A model generated the notes under the pieces. The model did no database searches, was not told the origin of the DNA, and saw only the letters and a program-made list of their open reading frames with translations. A DNA stretch of 64,000 bases, taken from positions 62,001 through 126,000 of the forward strand of contig VGEP01000006.1 of the NCBI GenBank assembly GCA_016869215.1. Reading direction: 5' to 3'. The stretch is from Alphaproteobacteria bacterium (GTDB lineage Bacteria > Pseudomonadota > Alphaproteobacteria > Rhizobiales > Xanthobacteraceae). How positions within the stretch are numbered: position 1 is the first letter of the stretch; each line of letters starts with the position of its first letter. Position numbers and translations under genes: made by a program. Below, piece by piece: positions 29,132 to 38,718 of the stretch.

Positions 29132-30349
29132 TCAAGTTCCAGAACCGCCGAACGCGCGCGGCGGAGGACTGACGATCTGGGCGCCGCCCGGCGCGACGCG
29201 GAACACCGCAAGGCCGCGCTGGTTGGTGCCGTCGTTGCGGAAGCGGAACAGCCCGTCGATGCCGGAAAAGCCGGATGGATTGGTCAGCACCTGGTCGGTG
29301 AAGCGTTGGTCGCCCTGCGTCTTCACCAGCGCCGCAACCAGCGCGACCGAGTCGTAGGCGAGCGTCGCAGTGCGGACAGGGTCCTGGCCGTAGCGGCTGC
29401 GGTAACGCGCCGAAAAGTTGCGGAAGCCGGCCGAGTCGGGCGCCGCAAACCACGCCCCTTGCAGCGCCTGGTCGGCGGAAATCCGCGGGTCGTCCCACAG
29501 GCCGGTGCCGAGCAGTTGCACGCGGCGCGTATTCAGGCCGGCAGTCGCCAGCGCCTGAACCACCGTCGGCACGGCGTCGGCGCCGTCGGGGACGAAAACC
29601 GCGTCGGCGCCGCGCGCAGCCTGCGCCACCAGTCGCGCCGGAGTCTGCATCTTCGCCGGGTCGAGGTCGTAGCGTTCGAGCGCGACGATGCGCGCGCCCT
29701 TGCGCGCCACCGCCTGCTTGAACTCGCCTTCAACCACGGTGCCGTAGGCGTTGTCCGGCAGCATCGCGGCGAACGAGCGCTTGCCGTTGGCGGTGGCGTA
29801 ATCGACGATCCGGTTAACGTCGGTCTCCGGCAGGAAGCTCAAAAGATAGACGCCGCGCGCGGCGACGCTGGCGTCGGTCGAATACGCGATCACCGGAATG
29901 CCGCGGCTGCGCGCCACTCCGCCGACGGCGCCGACCGAGTGCGCAAACAGCGGCCCGAGGATGATCTCGGCGCCTTCCTGAACCGCCTGCTGCGCCGCCT
30001 GCTGAGCGCCGCCGGCCGTGCCGGCGTCGTCCTTCAGCAGAAGCTGAACGTTCGGACTGTTGAATTCCGCGAGCGCCATCTCCGCGGCGTTCTTCATCGA
30101 CTGCGCCGCAATGCCTGCGTTGCCGCCGGCCGACAGCGGCAGGATCATCGCGACGCGAACCTGTCCGGTTCCGATGGCCGTGCTTTCGGGCTGCGCCGGA
30201 GGCGGCGGCGTGGACGGCGAGCCGGTGTTGAACAGGTCGCCCATTCCGGAGCACGCCGATATGACCGCGGCGGCGCAGGCCAGCAGCGCGCCGAGCACGG
30301 CGCGGCGCGCGCGCGGCGCGGACAGATAGGCTGGCGTGGCCGGAACCAT
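29132..30349 (-). CDS. LpoA-like penicillin-binding-protein activator lipoprotein
   Basis: The 405-residue lipoprotein has a signal peptide with lipobox I30-S-A-C33. The rest is a type I periplasmic binding fold like that of branched-chain amino-acid receptors and the C-terminal domain of LpoA: VRVAMILPLSAGG, ILGPLFAHSVGAVGG, IPVIAYSTD, and a C-terminal FRFRNDGTNQRGLAVFRV. In this order the gene regularly neighbours rsmI and yraN, as lpoA does in E. coli. The role as an outer-membrane activator of a peptidoglycan synthase is by homology. ATG 30349 has GAGGAG upstream. Confidence 0.82.
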   Translation of the reverse strand: MVPATPAYLSAPRARRAVLGALLACAAAVISACSGMGDLFNTGSPSTPPPPAQPESTAIGTGQVRVAMILPLSAGGNAGIAAQSMKNAAEMALAEFNSPNVQLLLKDDAGTAGGAQQAAQQAVQEGAEIILGPLFAHSVGAVGGVARSRGIPVIAYSTDASVAARGVYLLSFLPETDVNRIVDYATANGKRSFAAMLPDNAYGTVVEGEFKQAVARKGARIVALERYDLDPAKMQTPARLVAQAARGADAVFVPDGADAVPTVVQALATAGLNTRRVQLLGTGLWDDPRISADQALQGAWFAAPDSAGFRNFSARYRSRYGQDPVRTATLAYDSVALVAALVKTQGDQRFTDQVLTNPSGFSGIDGLFRFRNDGTNQRGLAVFRVAPGGAQIVSPPPRAFGGSGT

Positions 30350-30567
30350 GGCCGGTCTCCTCGGTGGCGGCATCAGGCGACGCCGCCATTACGCATCGGC
30401 AACGGGGCATAATGTCGGCGATAGGTTAACCAAATGGAAAGCATAACGAATCCTGACCGCCCCAATCGCAGCACTGCCGCACTCAAAATGCCGCAGCCGG
30501 CGCAGCGCCCGGCCGCCCGCGACATTCCGGTACCCCGTTCCGGCCGGCCCCCGTTAGAGTGCCCGCC

Positions 30568-31479
30568 ATGCGCGAAACCCACCCCAAGACTTACGTGCTC
30601 GCGGACCGGCCGGTCGAAGCGCCCCGCCTGGCCGGCGGGCTCCATATCGTCGCCACTCCGATCGGGAACCTGCGAGATATCAGTCTGCGGGCGCTCGAAA
30701 CCTTGGCGGCGGCCGACACGATCGCCTGCGAGGACACGCGCGTGGCCCGCAAGCTCCTGGACCGCTATGGGATAAACACGCCGCTCGTCCCTTACCACGA
30801 GCACAACGCCGCAGCCGCCCGGCCGAAGCTGCTGGCGCGGCTGGCGGACGGCGCATCGGTCGCACTGATCTCCGACGCCGGCACGCCGCTCGTTTCCGAT
30901 CCCGGCTTCAAGCTGGTGCGGACGGCTCGCGACGCCGGTCACGCCGTTTTCGCAGTGCCCGGCGCGTCGGCCGCGCTGGCCGCACTGACCGTCGCGGGGC
31001 TTCCGACCGACCGCTTCTTCTTCGAAGGATTTCTGCCGGCCAAGGAAGGGCAGCGCCGCAGCCGGATCGCGGAACTCGAACACATTCCCGCAACCCTGGT
31101 GATCTATGAAAGCGGCCCGCGGCTCGCGAGGACGCTCGCCGACCTTGCGGCGGGATTGGGCGCACGCGAAGCCGCCGTATGCCGCGAACTGACCAAGCTG
31201 CATGAGGAGGTGCGGCGCGGGGATCTCGCCCAGCTCGCACACGACTACACGCAGGGCGCGGAAACGCGCGGCGAGATCGTCATCGTCGTGGCGCCGCCAT
31301 CCGCCGATGCGCCTCCCGATGCGAACGAAGTCGATGCCATGCTGCGCAACGCGCTACGGCGGGCGTCGGTGAAAGACGCCGCAGCCGAAGTGGCGACCGC
31401 CACCGGACTGCCGCGCAGGGACATCTACAAGCGGGCCATCGCGCTCGCCGACGAGGCGGACGATGGCGCGGCGAACTGA
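30568..31479 (+). CDS. rsmI: 16S rRNA (cytidine-1402-2'-O)-methyltransferase
   Basis: RsmI 2'-O-methylates C1402 in the decoding centre of 16S rRNA. The 303-residue protein has the tetrapyrrole-methylase-like fold with [21 protein letters not shown] at the N-terminus, [30 protein letters not shown] and [15 protein letters not shown] 30568 is used; an in-frame GTG at 30559 is equally possible. It is divergent from the lipoprotein gene and overlaps yraN by 17 bases. Confidence 0.96.
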   Translation: MRETHPKTYVLADRPVEAPRLAGGLHIVATPIGNLRDISLRALETLAAADTIACEDTRVARKLLDRYGINTPLVPYHEHNAAAARPKLLARLADGASVALISDAGTPLVSDPGFKLVRTARDAGHAVFAVPGASAALAALTVAGLPTDRFFFEGFLPAKEGQRRSRIAELEHIPATLVIYESGPRLARTLADLAAGLGAREAAVCRELTKLHEEVRRGDLAQLAHDYTQGAETRGEIVIVVAPPSADAPPDANEVDAMLRNALRRASVKDAAAEVATATGLPRRDIYKRAIALADEADDGAAN

Positions 31480-31855
31480 CGGCCATCCGCCGCCGCGGCC
31501 CGAGCGTGTGGCGGCGTTCCGCATCGGGCTTTCGGCCGAAAGCCGCGCCGCGGCCTATCTCGTTGCCAAGGGCTACCGCATCGTGGCGCGGCGTTTTCGC
31601 AGTCCCGTCGGCGAGGTCGATATCGTGGCTCGCCGCAAAGGCGTTCTGGTTTTCGTCGAGGTCAAGGCGCGGGCAAGTCTCGACGCAGCGGCGGAGTCGC
31701 TCCAGCAGCGCCAGCAACGCCGGATCGCAGCCGCGGCGTCGGCGTGGCTCGCCGCGCACCCCGAGGACGCCGAGAGCGACATCCGGTTCGACGCAGTGCT
31801 GGTCGCGCCCGGCCGCATCCCGCGTCATATCCCGGCGGCGTTCGACGCCGAATAG
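31463..31855 (+). CDS. yraN: UPF0102 (YraN) nuclease-fold protein
   Basis: The 130-residue protein has the UPF0102 endonuclease-like fold: [20 protein letters not shown], then [21 protein letters not shown], in which the D, E and K match the PD-(D/E)xK catalytic arrangement. Biochemical function is not established. The 17-base overlap with rsmI, on the same strand, points to translational coupling. Confidence 0.92.
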   Translation: MARRTDGHPPPRPERVAAFRIGLSAESRAAAYLVAKGYRIVARRFRSPVGEVDIVARRKGVLVFVEVKARASLDAAAESLQQRQQRRIAAAASAWLAAHPEDAESDIRFDAVLVAPGRIPRHIPAAFDAE

Positions 31856-32030
31856 CGTCGTTTGCATTCGAACGCGGCGTAACCGGCCCGTCGTCCTCGC
31901 AAATTCGTGATCGGAGCCTCCACCGACCGGTGGACGCAATTGCGCCTGTGCGCTCGTAGGTTCCCCGCCCGATCGGCCGAGCGGCGCAACGGTGCGCTGA
32001 GACGGGACGACTTCGGGAGGAGAATTCGCC

Positions 32031-32456
32031 ATGCGCCAGCCCATCGTCGCAGCCGCAGTACTCGCCGTTTCAACCCTTGTCGCGCAAACCGCCTGGGCGA
32101 AGACGTTCCCGATCAGGTTTGTGGACCGTGACACCCTCGCTGCCGCTTGCAAGAAGCACGCCGGCGCCACCTCCTACAGCCAGAGCGGCGGCATCTATGG
32201 TTGCGTGGGCGCGGGTGTCGTGGAATGCAACGACAACACCAAGACGTGCACGGGCACCACCAATCGTGGTGGCCCGTCGCAGGACTTCAGGGTCGTTTTG
32301 GGAATCTTCGCACCGGCCAAGCCTTCGAAGCCTCAGGGCGTTTTCGGGGCGGGCATTCTGGAAAGCGGCCCCGCCCTCGGCAGCCAAGGACCGTCAGCGA
32401 CCGGTGCACCCGCGAGCTCCGGCGCGCCGTCCGCACCGCCAGTGATCATCCGCTGA
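32031..32456 (+). CDS. Small exported Cys-containing protein of unknown function
   Basis: The 141-residue product has a signal peptide (cleavage near QTAWA/KT) and a strong ribosome site, GGGAGGAG. The mature part begins FPIRFVDRDTLAAACKKHAG and holds four cysteines (ACKKH, YGCVG, VECND, KTCTG), suggesting one or two periplasmic disulfides; the final third is Pro/Ser/Gly-rich and probably disordered. I do not recognise a named domain. It stands alone between yraN and a chemoreceptor gene. Confidence 0.68.
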   Translation: MRQPIVAAAVLAVSTLVAQTAWAKTFPIRFVDRDTLAAACKKHAGATSYSQSGGIYGCVGAGVVECNDNTKTCTGTTNRGGPSQDFRVVLGIFAPAKPSKPQGVFGAGILESGPALGSQGPSATGAPASSGAPSAPPVIIR

Positions 32457-32508
32457 ACGCGCCAAAGCGGCGTGCAGTACGGCCGCGCGTCCTGCCGGGC
32501 GCGCAGCG

Positions 32509-34191
32509 TCACCCCGCACGAAGCTTCTCGGAGAAGGCCTCAACCTGATCTCGAACGCGATGGGCGATCTGTCCGAGCTGATCCGCCACACTTCTGACGG
32601 TGGCGACGCTGTTGCGCGTGTTGGCGGTCGCGTCGCCGACACGCCCGACCTCCTCCGCGGTTTCCACCGTGCGCTTGGCGGCCACATCGACACTGCGCGC
32701 AATCTCCTGCGTCGCCGCGCCCTGCTCGGTCACCGCCGCCGCGATCGCACCGCTGATCGCATTGATGTCCCGGATGGTCCGTTCGATTGCCCCGATCGCC
32801 GAAATCGACCGGTGTGCGGCGTGCTGCATTCCCGCGATCTGCGCCGCGATGTCCTCGGTCGCACGCGCGGTCTGTCCGGCCAGCGCCTTGACCTCGTTCG
32901 CCACCACCGCAAAGCCCCGGCCCGCCTCCCCGGCGCGCGCGGCCTCGATGGTGGCGTTAAGCGCCAGGAGATTGGTCTGCTCGGCGATGTCGGTGATCAG
33001 GTTGACGACGTCGCCGATGCGCTTTGCGGCGTCGCCCAGTTCCTGAACCGCGGCATTGCTGCGCTCGGCGTCGCTCACGGCCTTTTCCGCAATCGCATTT
33101 GACTGCGCCATCTGACGCTCGATCTCCGCCACCGACATCGCCAGCTCGTCCGCAGCCGCCGCAATGTCGCGCACGTTACCGGAGGCCTCGTCGGACGACG
33201 CGGTCGCGCTGGCGGTCCGGCGGGCCGCATGATCCGCGGCCTCCGCGAGTCCGCTCGCGGCCGTCTGCATCTGGTCGCTGATCGTATTGAGCTCGACGAT
33301 GCTTCGTTCGACCGAACCCGCGAAAGTCGTGAGTTCCAACGACAGATTTTCCTGCCGCTCGGCCCGCGCCTCGGCCTCGCGCGCCACCGTGCGGTTGAGA
33401 TCGGCGTTGCTCCGCATCGCGATCTGGAACACCGAGATCGACCGCGACAATGCGCCGATCTCATCGCTGCGCGATCCATAGGGCACCGCGATCGTGCTGC
33501 CCTCGGCGACGGCCTCCGTCACACGCGCGATTTCGGCGAGCGGACGTGTCACTGCATGACGGATGATGAAGGCGCCTGCGCCCGCGAGAAGCAGGGCCAG
33601 GCCCGCGAGCACGCTCATCATCAGCGCGGTGTCGGAGATGCTGCGGTCGATCTCGACGTAGATGTCGAACGCACGCTGCGCGTAATGCCGCCCGAACGAT
33701 TCAAGGTCGTGATTCAGAGCGGTGCGGACACCTAGGCCCGCCTCCGCCTGGTCCCAGTTGTGCACGGACGGTTGGCCGATGGTCTCGGCATAATTCGCGA
33801 GCCCGGCCGTGAACTGCTGGAACTGCGTGATGCGGTTCAGCATGGCCTCGAACCGCACAGCGTCGGCCGGATTGACGAACAACATCCATTCCGACACCGC
33901 CTGGTCAATCTGCTTACTGAAAGACCTGGCCAAAGCGGCGAACGGCCTCGCCTCATGCGCGGTCTTGGATGTGAGAATGCCGCGGGACTCCAGCCGGACG
34001 GCATAGATCAAGCCGTTGAGCCGCTCGACACTCTGCGCGCCCTTGAAGGCGGTCTCGTAGCCTGCGGTCAGTTCGGCATGGCGGCGTGCGTTGACCACTG
34101 CGACTATCGCAAGCGCGACGGTGACTGTGGCCAGCAGGGCGAAGATCGCGTAAAGCTTCGCTGCGATGGACAGTGCCGGCCGTTTCAACAT
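32509..34191 (-). CDS. Methyl-accepting chemotaxis protein
   Basis: The 560-residue chemoreceptor has a transmembrane helix at about 10-30, a helical periplasmic sensor domain of about 150 residues, a second membrane helix ([20 protein letters not shown]), a HAMP domain and a long cytoplasmic coiled coil. The hairpin tip [20 protein letters not shown] with [15 protein letters not shown] is the CheA/CheW contact region. The ligand is unknown and no che genes are near. Two starts are possible: ATG 34191, six bases after GGG, or ATG 34197. It is inserted in an otherwise conserved yraN-gshB-comM neighbourhood. Confidence 0.93.
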   Translation of the reverse strand: MLKRPALSIAAKLYAIFALLATVTVALAIVAVVNARRHAELTAGYETAFKGAQSVERLNGLIYAVRLESRGILTSKTAHEARPFAALARSFSKQIDQAVSEWMLFVNPADAVRFEAMLNRITQFQQFTAGLANYAETIGQPSVHNWDQAEAGLGVRTALNHDLESFGRHYAQRAFDIYVEIDRSISDTALMMSVLAGLALLLAGAGAFIIRHAVTRPLAEIARVTEAVAEGSTIAVPYGSRSDEIGALSRSISVFQIAMRSNADLNRTVAREAEARAERQENLSLELTTFAGSVERSIVELNTISDQMQTAASGLAEAADHAARRTASATASSDEASGNVRDIAAAADELAMSVAEIERQMAQSNAIAEKAVSDAERSNAAVQELGDAAKRIGDVVNLITDIAEQTNLLALNATIEAARAGEAGRGFAVVANEVKALAGQTARATEDIAAQIAGMQHAAHRSISAIGAIERTIRDINAISGAIAAAVTEQGAATQEIARSVDVAAKRTVETAEEVGRVGDATANTRNSVATVRSVADQLGQIAHRVRDQVEAFSEKLRAG

Positions 34192-34277
34192 GGGCATCCC
34201 ATTCAATTCGCAGCCCAAATTGGGCATAAGACGTTAATCCCCCGTTTACGGTTGCGACCGGTTCGCAGAGACCAGCC

Positions 34278-35228
34278 ATGCCCCTGACTGTCGCGGTTCA
34301 GATGGACCCGATCGAGCGGATCAACATCCGCGGCGACTCGACGTTTGCCTTGCTGCTGGAGGCGCAGGCTCGCGGCCACGCCCTGCGCTACTACACCCCG
34401 GACCGGTTGGCGATGGTGCAAGGCGAGGTGTTCACCACCGCCCAGCCGCTGACGGTGCGCGACGAAATCGGCAATCACTTTTCGTTGAGCAATGCCGAAC
34501 GCGTGCCGGTGTCGTCGTTCGACGTGGTGTTGTTGCGGCAGGATCCGCCGTTCGATCTTGCCTATATTTCGACCACGCACCTGCTCGAGCGCGTGCATCC
34601 GAAGACGCTGGTGGTCAACGATCCCGCTGCCGTGCGCAACGCGCCGGAGAAGATGTTCGTTAACGATTTCCCGCAGCTCATGCCGCCAACGCTGCTGTCG
34701 CGCGACCTTGCCGAGATCAAGGCGTTTCGCGCCGAGCATGGCGACATCGTGATGAAGCCATTGTACGGCCACGGTGGCGGCGCAGTTTTTCGCCTCACCC
34801 GCGAAGACCTCAACTTCGGTTCGCTCTACGACATGTTCGCGTCGACTTTCCGCGAGCCCTGGGTGATCCAGAAATTCCTTCCCGAGGTGAAGGACGGCGA
34901 CAAGCGCATCATACTGGTCGACGGCGAGTTCGCCGGCGCGGTGAACCGCGTGCCGGCCGCCGACGATCTGCGCTCCAACATGGTGCGCGGCGGCTCGCCG
35001 AAGGAGACGGAGCTGACGCCGCGCGAGCGCGAGATCTGCAAAACCCTTGGCCCGCACCTGCGCGAGCGCGGGCTGCTGCTGGTCGGCATCGACGTGATCG
35101 GCGGCTTTCTCACCGAGATCAACGTCACATCGCCGACCGGCGTTCGCGCGATCAAGAATCTCGGCGGGCCCGATATTGCAAAGCTGGTGTGGGACAAGAT
35201 CGAGACGAAGCGGAAGGGCAAGGCTTAG
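34278..35228 (+). CDS. gshB: Glutathione synthetase
   Basis: GshB ligates gamma-glutamylcysteine and glycine with ATP to make glutathione. The 316-residue ATP-grasp enzyme shows [40 protein letters not shown], the nucleotide-binding [15 protein letters not shown], and the metal-binding [16 protein letters not shown] near the C-terminus. A GST gene lies 700 bases downstream on the other strand, beyond the structured intergenic island. Confidence 0.97.
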   Translation: MPLTVAVQMDPIERINIRGDSTFALLLEAQARGHALRYYTPDRLAMVQGEVFTTAQPLTVRDEIGNHFSLSNAERVPVSSFDVVLLRQDPPFDLAYISTTHLLERVHPKTLVVNDPAAVRNAPEKMFVNDFPQLMPPTLLSRDLAEIKAFRAEHGDIVMKPLYGHGGGAVFRLTREDLNFGSLYDMFASTFREPWVIQKFLPEVKDGDKRIILVDGEFAGAVNRVPAADDLRSNMVRGGSPKETELTPREREICKTLGPHLRERGLLLVGIDVIGGFLTEINVTSPTGVRAIKNLGGPDIAKLVWDKIETKRKGKA

Positions 35229-35378
35229 CCCAACACGCGCGACTGCGTCATGCCTCTCCTCACCTGTTCGATTGTCAAACAGCCAAATCCTTCGCGCAGC
35301 CAAGCGTGATCGCCCGCGGACTTTGAGGGCGCCGCGGAGCCCTGCTCCCTTTTCCGCCCCCCGGACAATGCCCGAGGG

Positions 35379-35487
35379 GATGGAGCGCCGAGCGGCGCCC
35401 TGTGTTCAGTCTCCCGCTCGCGGCCCTTTCAGGCTTTGAGCGGGGCGCTCTCGTAACGCGAGAGCGCGCGCCGTTCGGCGCTCCATC
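35379..35487. repeat. Three-way-junction inverted repeat (possible structured RNA)
   Basis: A 20-base outer stem pairs 35379-35398 with 35468-35487, with a single G-T pair and otherwise perfect. Inside, CCCGCTC (35413-35419) pairs with GAGCGGG (35438-35444), and GCGCTCTCG (35445-35453) pairs with CGAGAGCGC (35459-35467) around TAACG. The second inner stem starts on the base after the first one ends, and the outer stem's right arm starts on the base after the second ends, so the helices abut without unpaired bases. Strand and function are unknown. Confidence 0.6.
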
Positions 35488-35814
35488 GCGGCGGTTTTTG
35501 GCCTTGGGACCGTAGCTTCCGGGGCGCGGACGGGTGACTCTTCGCCTCCCTTATCCAGCGGCTTTCGCCGCCTTCGTCCGGCCCCGTCCAGCCCACCGAA
35601 GGGCGGCTCTCCGTAGTGAGAGCGGACGGTGACCCGAGCCTCCCGAGTGCACGGCTGCGAACCGTGCCCGCGGGCGCCGCATCCCGCTCCGTCAAAAAGA
35701 CGCCTCTAGATGACGCCCTCGGATGAGCGGGACGCAGGAAAGATAATGCCGGTTTGGCGGGCGGGGATAAGTTTTTTATCGCGCGGAAATCGCGGGAGAA
35801 TCCGCCATTCGACC

Positions 35815-35901
35815 GTAGCCCGCATTGAGCGCAGCGAAATGCGGGGAGGCCGTTCAGCAGGCGAGACCGCCCCGGATTTCGCTGCGCTCAATCCGGGCTA
35901 C
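35815..35901. repeat. Inverted REP-like pair (BIME-like)
   Basis: Two 32-base units, 35815-35846 and 35870-35901, are inverted copies of each other with 30 of 32 positions the same, separated by 23 bases. Each unit is itself a hairpin (CCCGCATT with AATGCGGG on the left, CCCGGATT with AATCCGGG on the right). The two differences lie opposite each other in the stem, so pairing is kept. No REP-associated transposase gene is in the window. Confidence 0.8.
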
Positions 35902-35921
35902 GACAGCGGACTCGTGCGCCG

Positions 35922-36755
35922 CTAAAACCCCGCCACCTGCTCCAGCGTCTTCGGCACATGCGACGCCGGCGAGCGCGTGCCGGCGATTTCCTTGGCGAAC
36001 TCCGGCCGCGCCTGCAGCCGGTCCTTCCACTTATCGACATGCGGATGCAGCCGCGCGAACGGATAGCCCGCGCGCGACAGCCGGTAGGCGTAGATGAACC
36101 ACGCGATGTCGAGCACGCTTAAGTCTTCGCCCATCAGATAGGGCTGCGACGCAAGCCGCTTCTCCAACGCATCGAACTCGGCGCGGAATTTCAGCGCCGA
36201 CGCGCGCGCGCGCTCGTCGGTGATGCCTTCTTTCGCCGCGCGCTCCCAGAACGCGATCTGGATTTGCTTTTCCGGATCGGGCGCGCCCTGCACCGTGCCC
36301 GAGCCGTTCTCGGCGTAGCTCTTGAGCGCCTCCACGGGCTTCGGCGGGCCGGGCGGCGCGAACACGAACTTGAAGCTCAAGGTGCGCAGGTCGAGGTGCA
36401 GATCGTCCTCGTGCTTGAGGAGCGCCGCGACCTCGTTCTCATGCCCTGCCGGGATCAGCTTCGGCGACGGGAACGTTCGGTCGAGATATTCGATGATGTC
36501 GTTGCTCTCGATGTGCACCGCGCCGTCGTGCACCAGCACCGGCACGAGGCCGCGCGGATTGATTCCGAGGAACCAGGGCTTGAAGTTCTCGTGGCCCGGA
36601 AGGTCGATGGGGTGCGACTCCCAGACGATGCCTTTCAGGTTGAGAAAGATGCGGAGCTTCTGCGAGCACGACGAGCCGGCGAAATGCAGGACATGCACGC
36701 CCTTCCAGCCGAGCACCTCGCGGGTGCGGATATCGCTGTCGACCAATTGAACCAT
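35922..36755 (-). CDS. Glutathione S-transferase family protein
   Basis: The 277-residue protein has an N-terminal thioredoxin-like domain (VLHFAGSSCSQKLRIFLNLKG, then the cis-Pro and glutathione-binding GLVPVLVHDGAVHIESNDI) and an all-helical C-terminal domain (YLMGEDLSVLDIAWF). SSCSQK may provide a catalytic Ser or Cys. It is longer than the usual 200-220 residues because of an extended middle section. GGGAGG lies before ATG 36755. The substrate is unknown. Confidence 0.88.
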   Translation of the reverse strand: MVQLVDSDIRTREVLGWKGVHVLHFAGSSCSQKLRIFLNLKGIVWESHPIDLPGHENFKPWFLGINPRGLVPVLVHDGAVHIESNDIIEYLDRTFPSPKLIPAGHENEVAALLKHEDDLHLDLRTLSFKFVFAPPGPPKPVEALKSYAENGSGTVQGAPDPEKQIQIAFWERAAKEGITDERARASALKFRAEFDALEKRLASQPYLMGEDLSVLDIAWFIYAYRLSRAGYPFARLHPHVDKWKDRLQARPEFAKEIAGTRSPASHVPKTLEQVAGF

Positions 36756-36817
36756 GTCGCCTCCCGCGCGCGCCTTGGCGCGGGACGATCATAGCCGCGA
36801 GGCAAAATCCCGCGCGA

Positions 36818-37045
36818 TCAATTCGCCGCGCCGAAGCTCTCGTCGTCGAGGCCCGCCACCACGAACAGGAAACGCCCGCGCCCGGGCTCGAAATGCTGCA
36901 CCGAGGAAATCAGCTCCTCGACTTCGGAGCCCGCGGCTTCCGCGTCGAGCCGCGCAAGGCGGGCCTGATCGAGTTCGGCCTGGAGGGACTTGAGATCGAC
37001 CGGCGAGGGGTCCGCCGGGGGGCTTTGAATGGCTGGATGGTCCAT
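36818..37045 (-). CDS. Small acidic protein of unknown function
   Basis: The 75-residue product starts MDHPAIQSPPADPSPVDL, has a predicted helix rich in Ala, Leu, Asp and Glu (about 18-50, possibly coiled coil), and ends in FLFVVAGLDDESFGAAN. GGGAGG seven bases before ATG 37045 supports translation. It is divergent from comM and upstream of the GST gene on the same strand. I recognise no family; an unexpressed frame is possible. Confidence 0.5.
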   Translation of the reverse strand: MDHPAIQSPPADPSPVDLKSLQAELDQARLARLDAEAAGSEVEELISSVQHFEPGRGRFLFVVAGLDDESFGAAN

Positions 37046-37175
37046 GGACGCCTCCCTTGGGTTGCCGTCCCCGAATCGGCATGGACACTGTAATCGAAGG
37101 AATTCGTTCTGCAAATGTTCTTGCAGGCCCCACCGGCCTTCGCTACTCTGCCGTGTGGACAATTGGGTGGGGCGG

Positions 37176-38717
37176 ATGGTCCAGCGCGTATCCACGGTGG
37201 CGTTCGAGGGCATCGAGGCCCGCGCGGTGGACGTGCAGGTCCAGGTCGCGCCCGGCCTGCCCGCGTTCAACATCGTCGGTCTGCCCGACAAGGCCGTCTC
37301 CGAAGCGAAGGAGCGCGTGCGCGCGGCGCTGGTCGCCTCCGGCCTCGCGCTGCCGGCGCGCCGCATCACCATCAACCTCGCGCCGGCCGACCTGCCGAAG
37401 GAGGGCAGCCATTACGACCTGCCGATTGCGCTCGGGCTGATGGCGGCGATCGGCGCGGTGCCGCACGACGCGCTCGCGGGCTTCACGGTACTGGGCGAGC
37501 TCGGCCTCGACGGCTCCATTGCACCTGTCGCCGGCGTGCTGCCCGCCGCCATCGGCGCAAACTCCAGAAGCGAGGGCCTGATCTGTCCGCGCGCGTGCGG
37601 GCCGGAAGCAGCCTGGGCCAGTCCCGAGATGGAGATCGTCGCCGCGGCCTCGCTCATTCAGCTCGCCAATCACTTCAAGGGCACGCAGGTGCTGTCGCGG
37701 CCGAAGCCCGGCGTGCGTGCCGAAAGCACGGGCACGTCGCTCGACCTCGCCGACATCAAGGGCCAGGAAAGCGCCAAGCGCGCGCTCGAAGTCGCCGCCG
37801 CGGGCGGACACAACCTGCTGATGATCGGCCCGCCGGGCTCGGGCAAGTCGATGCTCGCGGCGCGCCTGCCGACCATCCTGCCGACGCTCGCGCCTTCGGA
37901 ATTGCTCGAAGTGTCGATGATCGCCTCGGTCGCGGGCGAGATCGAGGGCGGCGCGCTCACCGACCGGCGGCCGTTCCGCTCGCCGCACCATTCGGCGTCG
38001 ATGCCGGCGCTGGTCGGCGGCGGATTGCGCGCCAAGCCCGGCGAGATTTCGCTCGCGCACCATGGCGTGCTGTTCCTCGACGAGTTTCCGGAATTCCATC
38101 CGCAAGCGCTCGACGCACTGCGCCAGCCGCTCGAGACCGGCGAGGTTTCAATCGCGCGCGCCAACCACCGCGTCACTTACCCGGCGCGCTTCATGCTGGT
38201 GGCGGCGATGAACCCCTGCCGCTGCGGGCGCGCCAGCGATCCGGGCTTCACCTGCCGGCGCGGGCCGAACACGCGCTGCGCGGCGGAGTATCAAGGGCGA
38301 TTGTCGGGCCCGCTGCTCGACCGCATCGACCTTACGATTGAAGTGCCCGCGGTCGCGGCCTCCGACCTGATCCTGCCGCCACCGGCGGAGGGCAGCAAAG
38401 AGGTGGCGGCGCGCGTGGCTGCGGCGCGCGCGATTCAGGCCGAGCGCTATGCGGCGCTCGGTCTCGCAGGCATTACGACGAATGCCGCCGCGCCGCCCGC
38501 CGTTCTTGAGGACGTCGCGCGCCCCGACAAATCCGGCCTGTCACTCCTGCGCGACGCCGCCGACGCCATGCGGCTCTCGGCGCGCGGCTATCACCGCGTG
38601 CTGCGGGTGGCGCGCACGCTCGCAGACCTCGACGGCGTGGAGACCATCGGGCGGGTGCATCTCGCCGAGGCGCTGAGTTACCGGGCGCTGATGGATGAGG
38701 TGCGGCGGGCGGCGTGA
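37176..38717 (+). CDS. comM: YifB/ComM family Mg-chelatase-like AAA+ ATPase
   Basis: The 513-residue protein has an N-terminal Lon-protease-like fold domain (residues 1-165, with VPGLPAFNIVGLPD modified as APGLPAFNIVGLPD), an AAA+ core with Walker A IGPPGSGKSMLA and Walker B VLFLDEFPEF, the RSPHHSAS segment, and the C-terminal domain. Family member ComM is a hexameric helicase that drives branch migration in natural transformation; most bacteria carry it whether or not they are known to be competent. ATG 37176 matches the family N-terminus. Confidence 0.94.
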   Translation: MVQRVSTVAFEGIEARAVDVQVQVAPGLPAFNIVGLPDKAVSEAKERVRAALVASGLALPARRITINLAPADLPKEGSHYDLPIALGLMAAIGAVPHDALAGFTVLGELGLDGSIAPVAGVLPAAIGANSRSEGLICPRACGPEAAWASPEMEIVAAASLIQLANHFKGTQVLSRPKPGVRAESTGTSLDLADIKGQESAKRALEVAAAGGHNLLMIGPPGSGKSMLAARLPTILPTLAPSELLEVSMIASVAGEIEGGALTDRRPFRSPHHSASMPALVGGGLRAKPGEISLAHHGVLFLDEFPEFHPQALDALRQPLETGEVSIARANHRVTYPARFMLVAAMNPCRCGRASDPGFTCRRGPNTRCAAEYQGRLSGPLLDRIDLTIEVPAVAASDLILPPPAEGSKEVAARVAAARAIQAERYAALGLAGITTNAAAPPAVLEDVARPDKSGLSLLRDAADAMRLSARGYHRVLRVARTLADLDGVETIGRVHLAEALSYRALMDEVRRAA

Positions 38718-38718
38718 A

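Larger units (their letters stand above)
35229..35921. other. Gene-free island of 693 bases with stacked inverted repeats
   Basis: No frame here looks coding. The longest candidate, 88 codons on the minus strand at 35429-35695, is Arg/Ser/Pro-rich and runs across perfect hairpins, so I reject it. The left part (35229-35378) has no clear structure apart from a minus-strand eight-codon frame with a good ribosome site (35251-35225). The middle has at least five hairpins (35379-35487, 35606-35623, 35649-35667), and the right end holds a REP-like inverted pair. It resembles intergenic material I recall from Bradyrhizobium, not verified. Confidence 0.6.

Noticed and set aside
35429-35695. An 88-codon minus-strand frame in the structured island
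   Set aside because: It spans several perfect hairpins, is Arg/Ser/Pro-rich, and has no ribosome site or recognisable fold.
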